Below are positions 63,880 to 64,000 of a DNA stretch of 64,000 bases, in pieces. Source of the stretch: Gossypium raimondii (Eukaryota > Streptophyta > Magnoliopsida > Malvales > Malvaceae); NCBI RefSeq assembly GCF_025698545.1, contig NC_068577.1, positions 44,781,250 through 44,845,249 on the forward strand. The letters are read 5' to 3'. A program made the translations under genes and the position numbers. The notes under the pieces are model-generated. The model had not been told where the DNA came from and ran no database searches. It saw only the letters and a program-made list of their open reading frames with translations. The first letter of the stretch is position 1. Every line of letters begins with the position of its first letter.

Positions 63880-64000
63880 TTACACCTGTAAGCCAGCTCG
63901 AAAAATTAGAGAGTTTAGATAAAAGTATAGAGTTGAAAAATGGGCTTAGGAAAAAAAGTAAGGCTTGTTTAGAAAACAAGCTAGGCCTCAGGTAAGGTTT
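63880..64000. mobile_element. hAT-family copy cut by the window edge
   Basis: From about 63886 the sequence follows the hAT MITE family in reverse: GCTCGAAAAATTAGAGAGTT, then GGGCTTAGGAAAAAAAGTAAGG and GCTAGGCCTCAGGTAAGG. Compare the complement of 29122-29479 and 37506-37671. The other end lies outside the window. Confidence 0.6.

Noticed and set aside
1-64000. CRISPR arrays, operons, phage or bacterial signals
   Set aside because: All tandem repeats here lack the regular repeat-spacer pattern; gene structure is eukaryotic throughout.

Overview
The window is nuclear DNA from a flowering plant. Its genes have many short introns with GT/AG borders, the proteins are plant-specific families, and AT-rich intergenic DNA is filled with nested LTR retrotransposons. 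The style of the gypsy LTRs (starts and ends such as TGTAACA...GGTGTTACA, and CACACGGCCGTGTG-like palindromes) suggests cotton (Gossypium) or another Malvaceae. That placement is from memory of the families, not from a search.

Layout. 0.4-4.5 kb (minus): an RBP45-type RNA-binding protein with three RRMs. 4.68-6.27 kb: a 1.6-kb hAT-type element with a perfect 8-bp target duplication, about 170 bp upstream of the RBP45 start codon. 6.3-28 kb: a repeat nest with no intact gene. It holds a decayed Ty1-copia element (8796-14167), a gypsy solo LTR (15471-20536) split by another solo LTR (16970-19175), a 68-bp tandem repeat, a pol III-like box pair, and a reverse solo LTR (25114-26598) with a perfect 5-bp target duplication. 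29.1-29.5 kb: a short hAT MITE of the same family as the 4.7-kb element.

The gene-rich half starts at 30 kb: purple acid phosphatase (PAP18-like, plus, 30019-32308); folate-biopterin transporter 4-like (minus, 33013-36328), tail to tail with it; a Mutator-like foldback element with a 9-bp duplication (36602-37435); more LTR debris (37.5-39.5 kb); a Pollen Ole e 1 family secreted protein (minus, 40363-42447); an intronless plant mobile domain (PMD) gene (plus, 44753-46699); a TORTIFOLIA1-like microtubule-associated protein (minus, 47332-51095); and the DNA polymerase delta catalytic subunit (minus, 53232-62872) with an E2F-type site in its promoter. The right edge enters another hAT-family copy.

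The genes are independent eukaryotic loci, not an operon. All seven host gene models splice in frame by eye where I traced them. I saw no previously unknown multi-gene system. The most noteworthy signals are the hAT family with long non-transposon interior cargo next to a gene promoter, the foldback Mutator-like element, several private tandem repeats, and a gene of the transposon-related PMD class.
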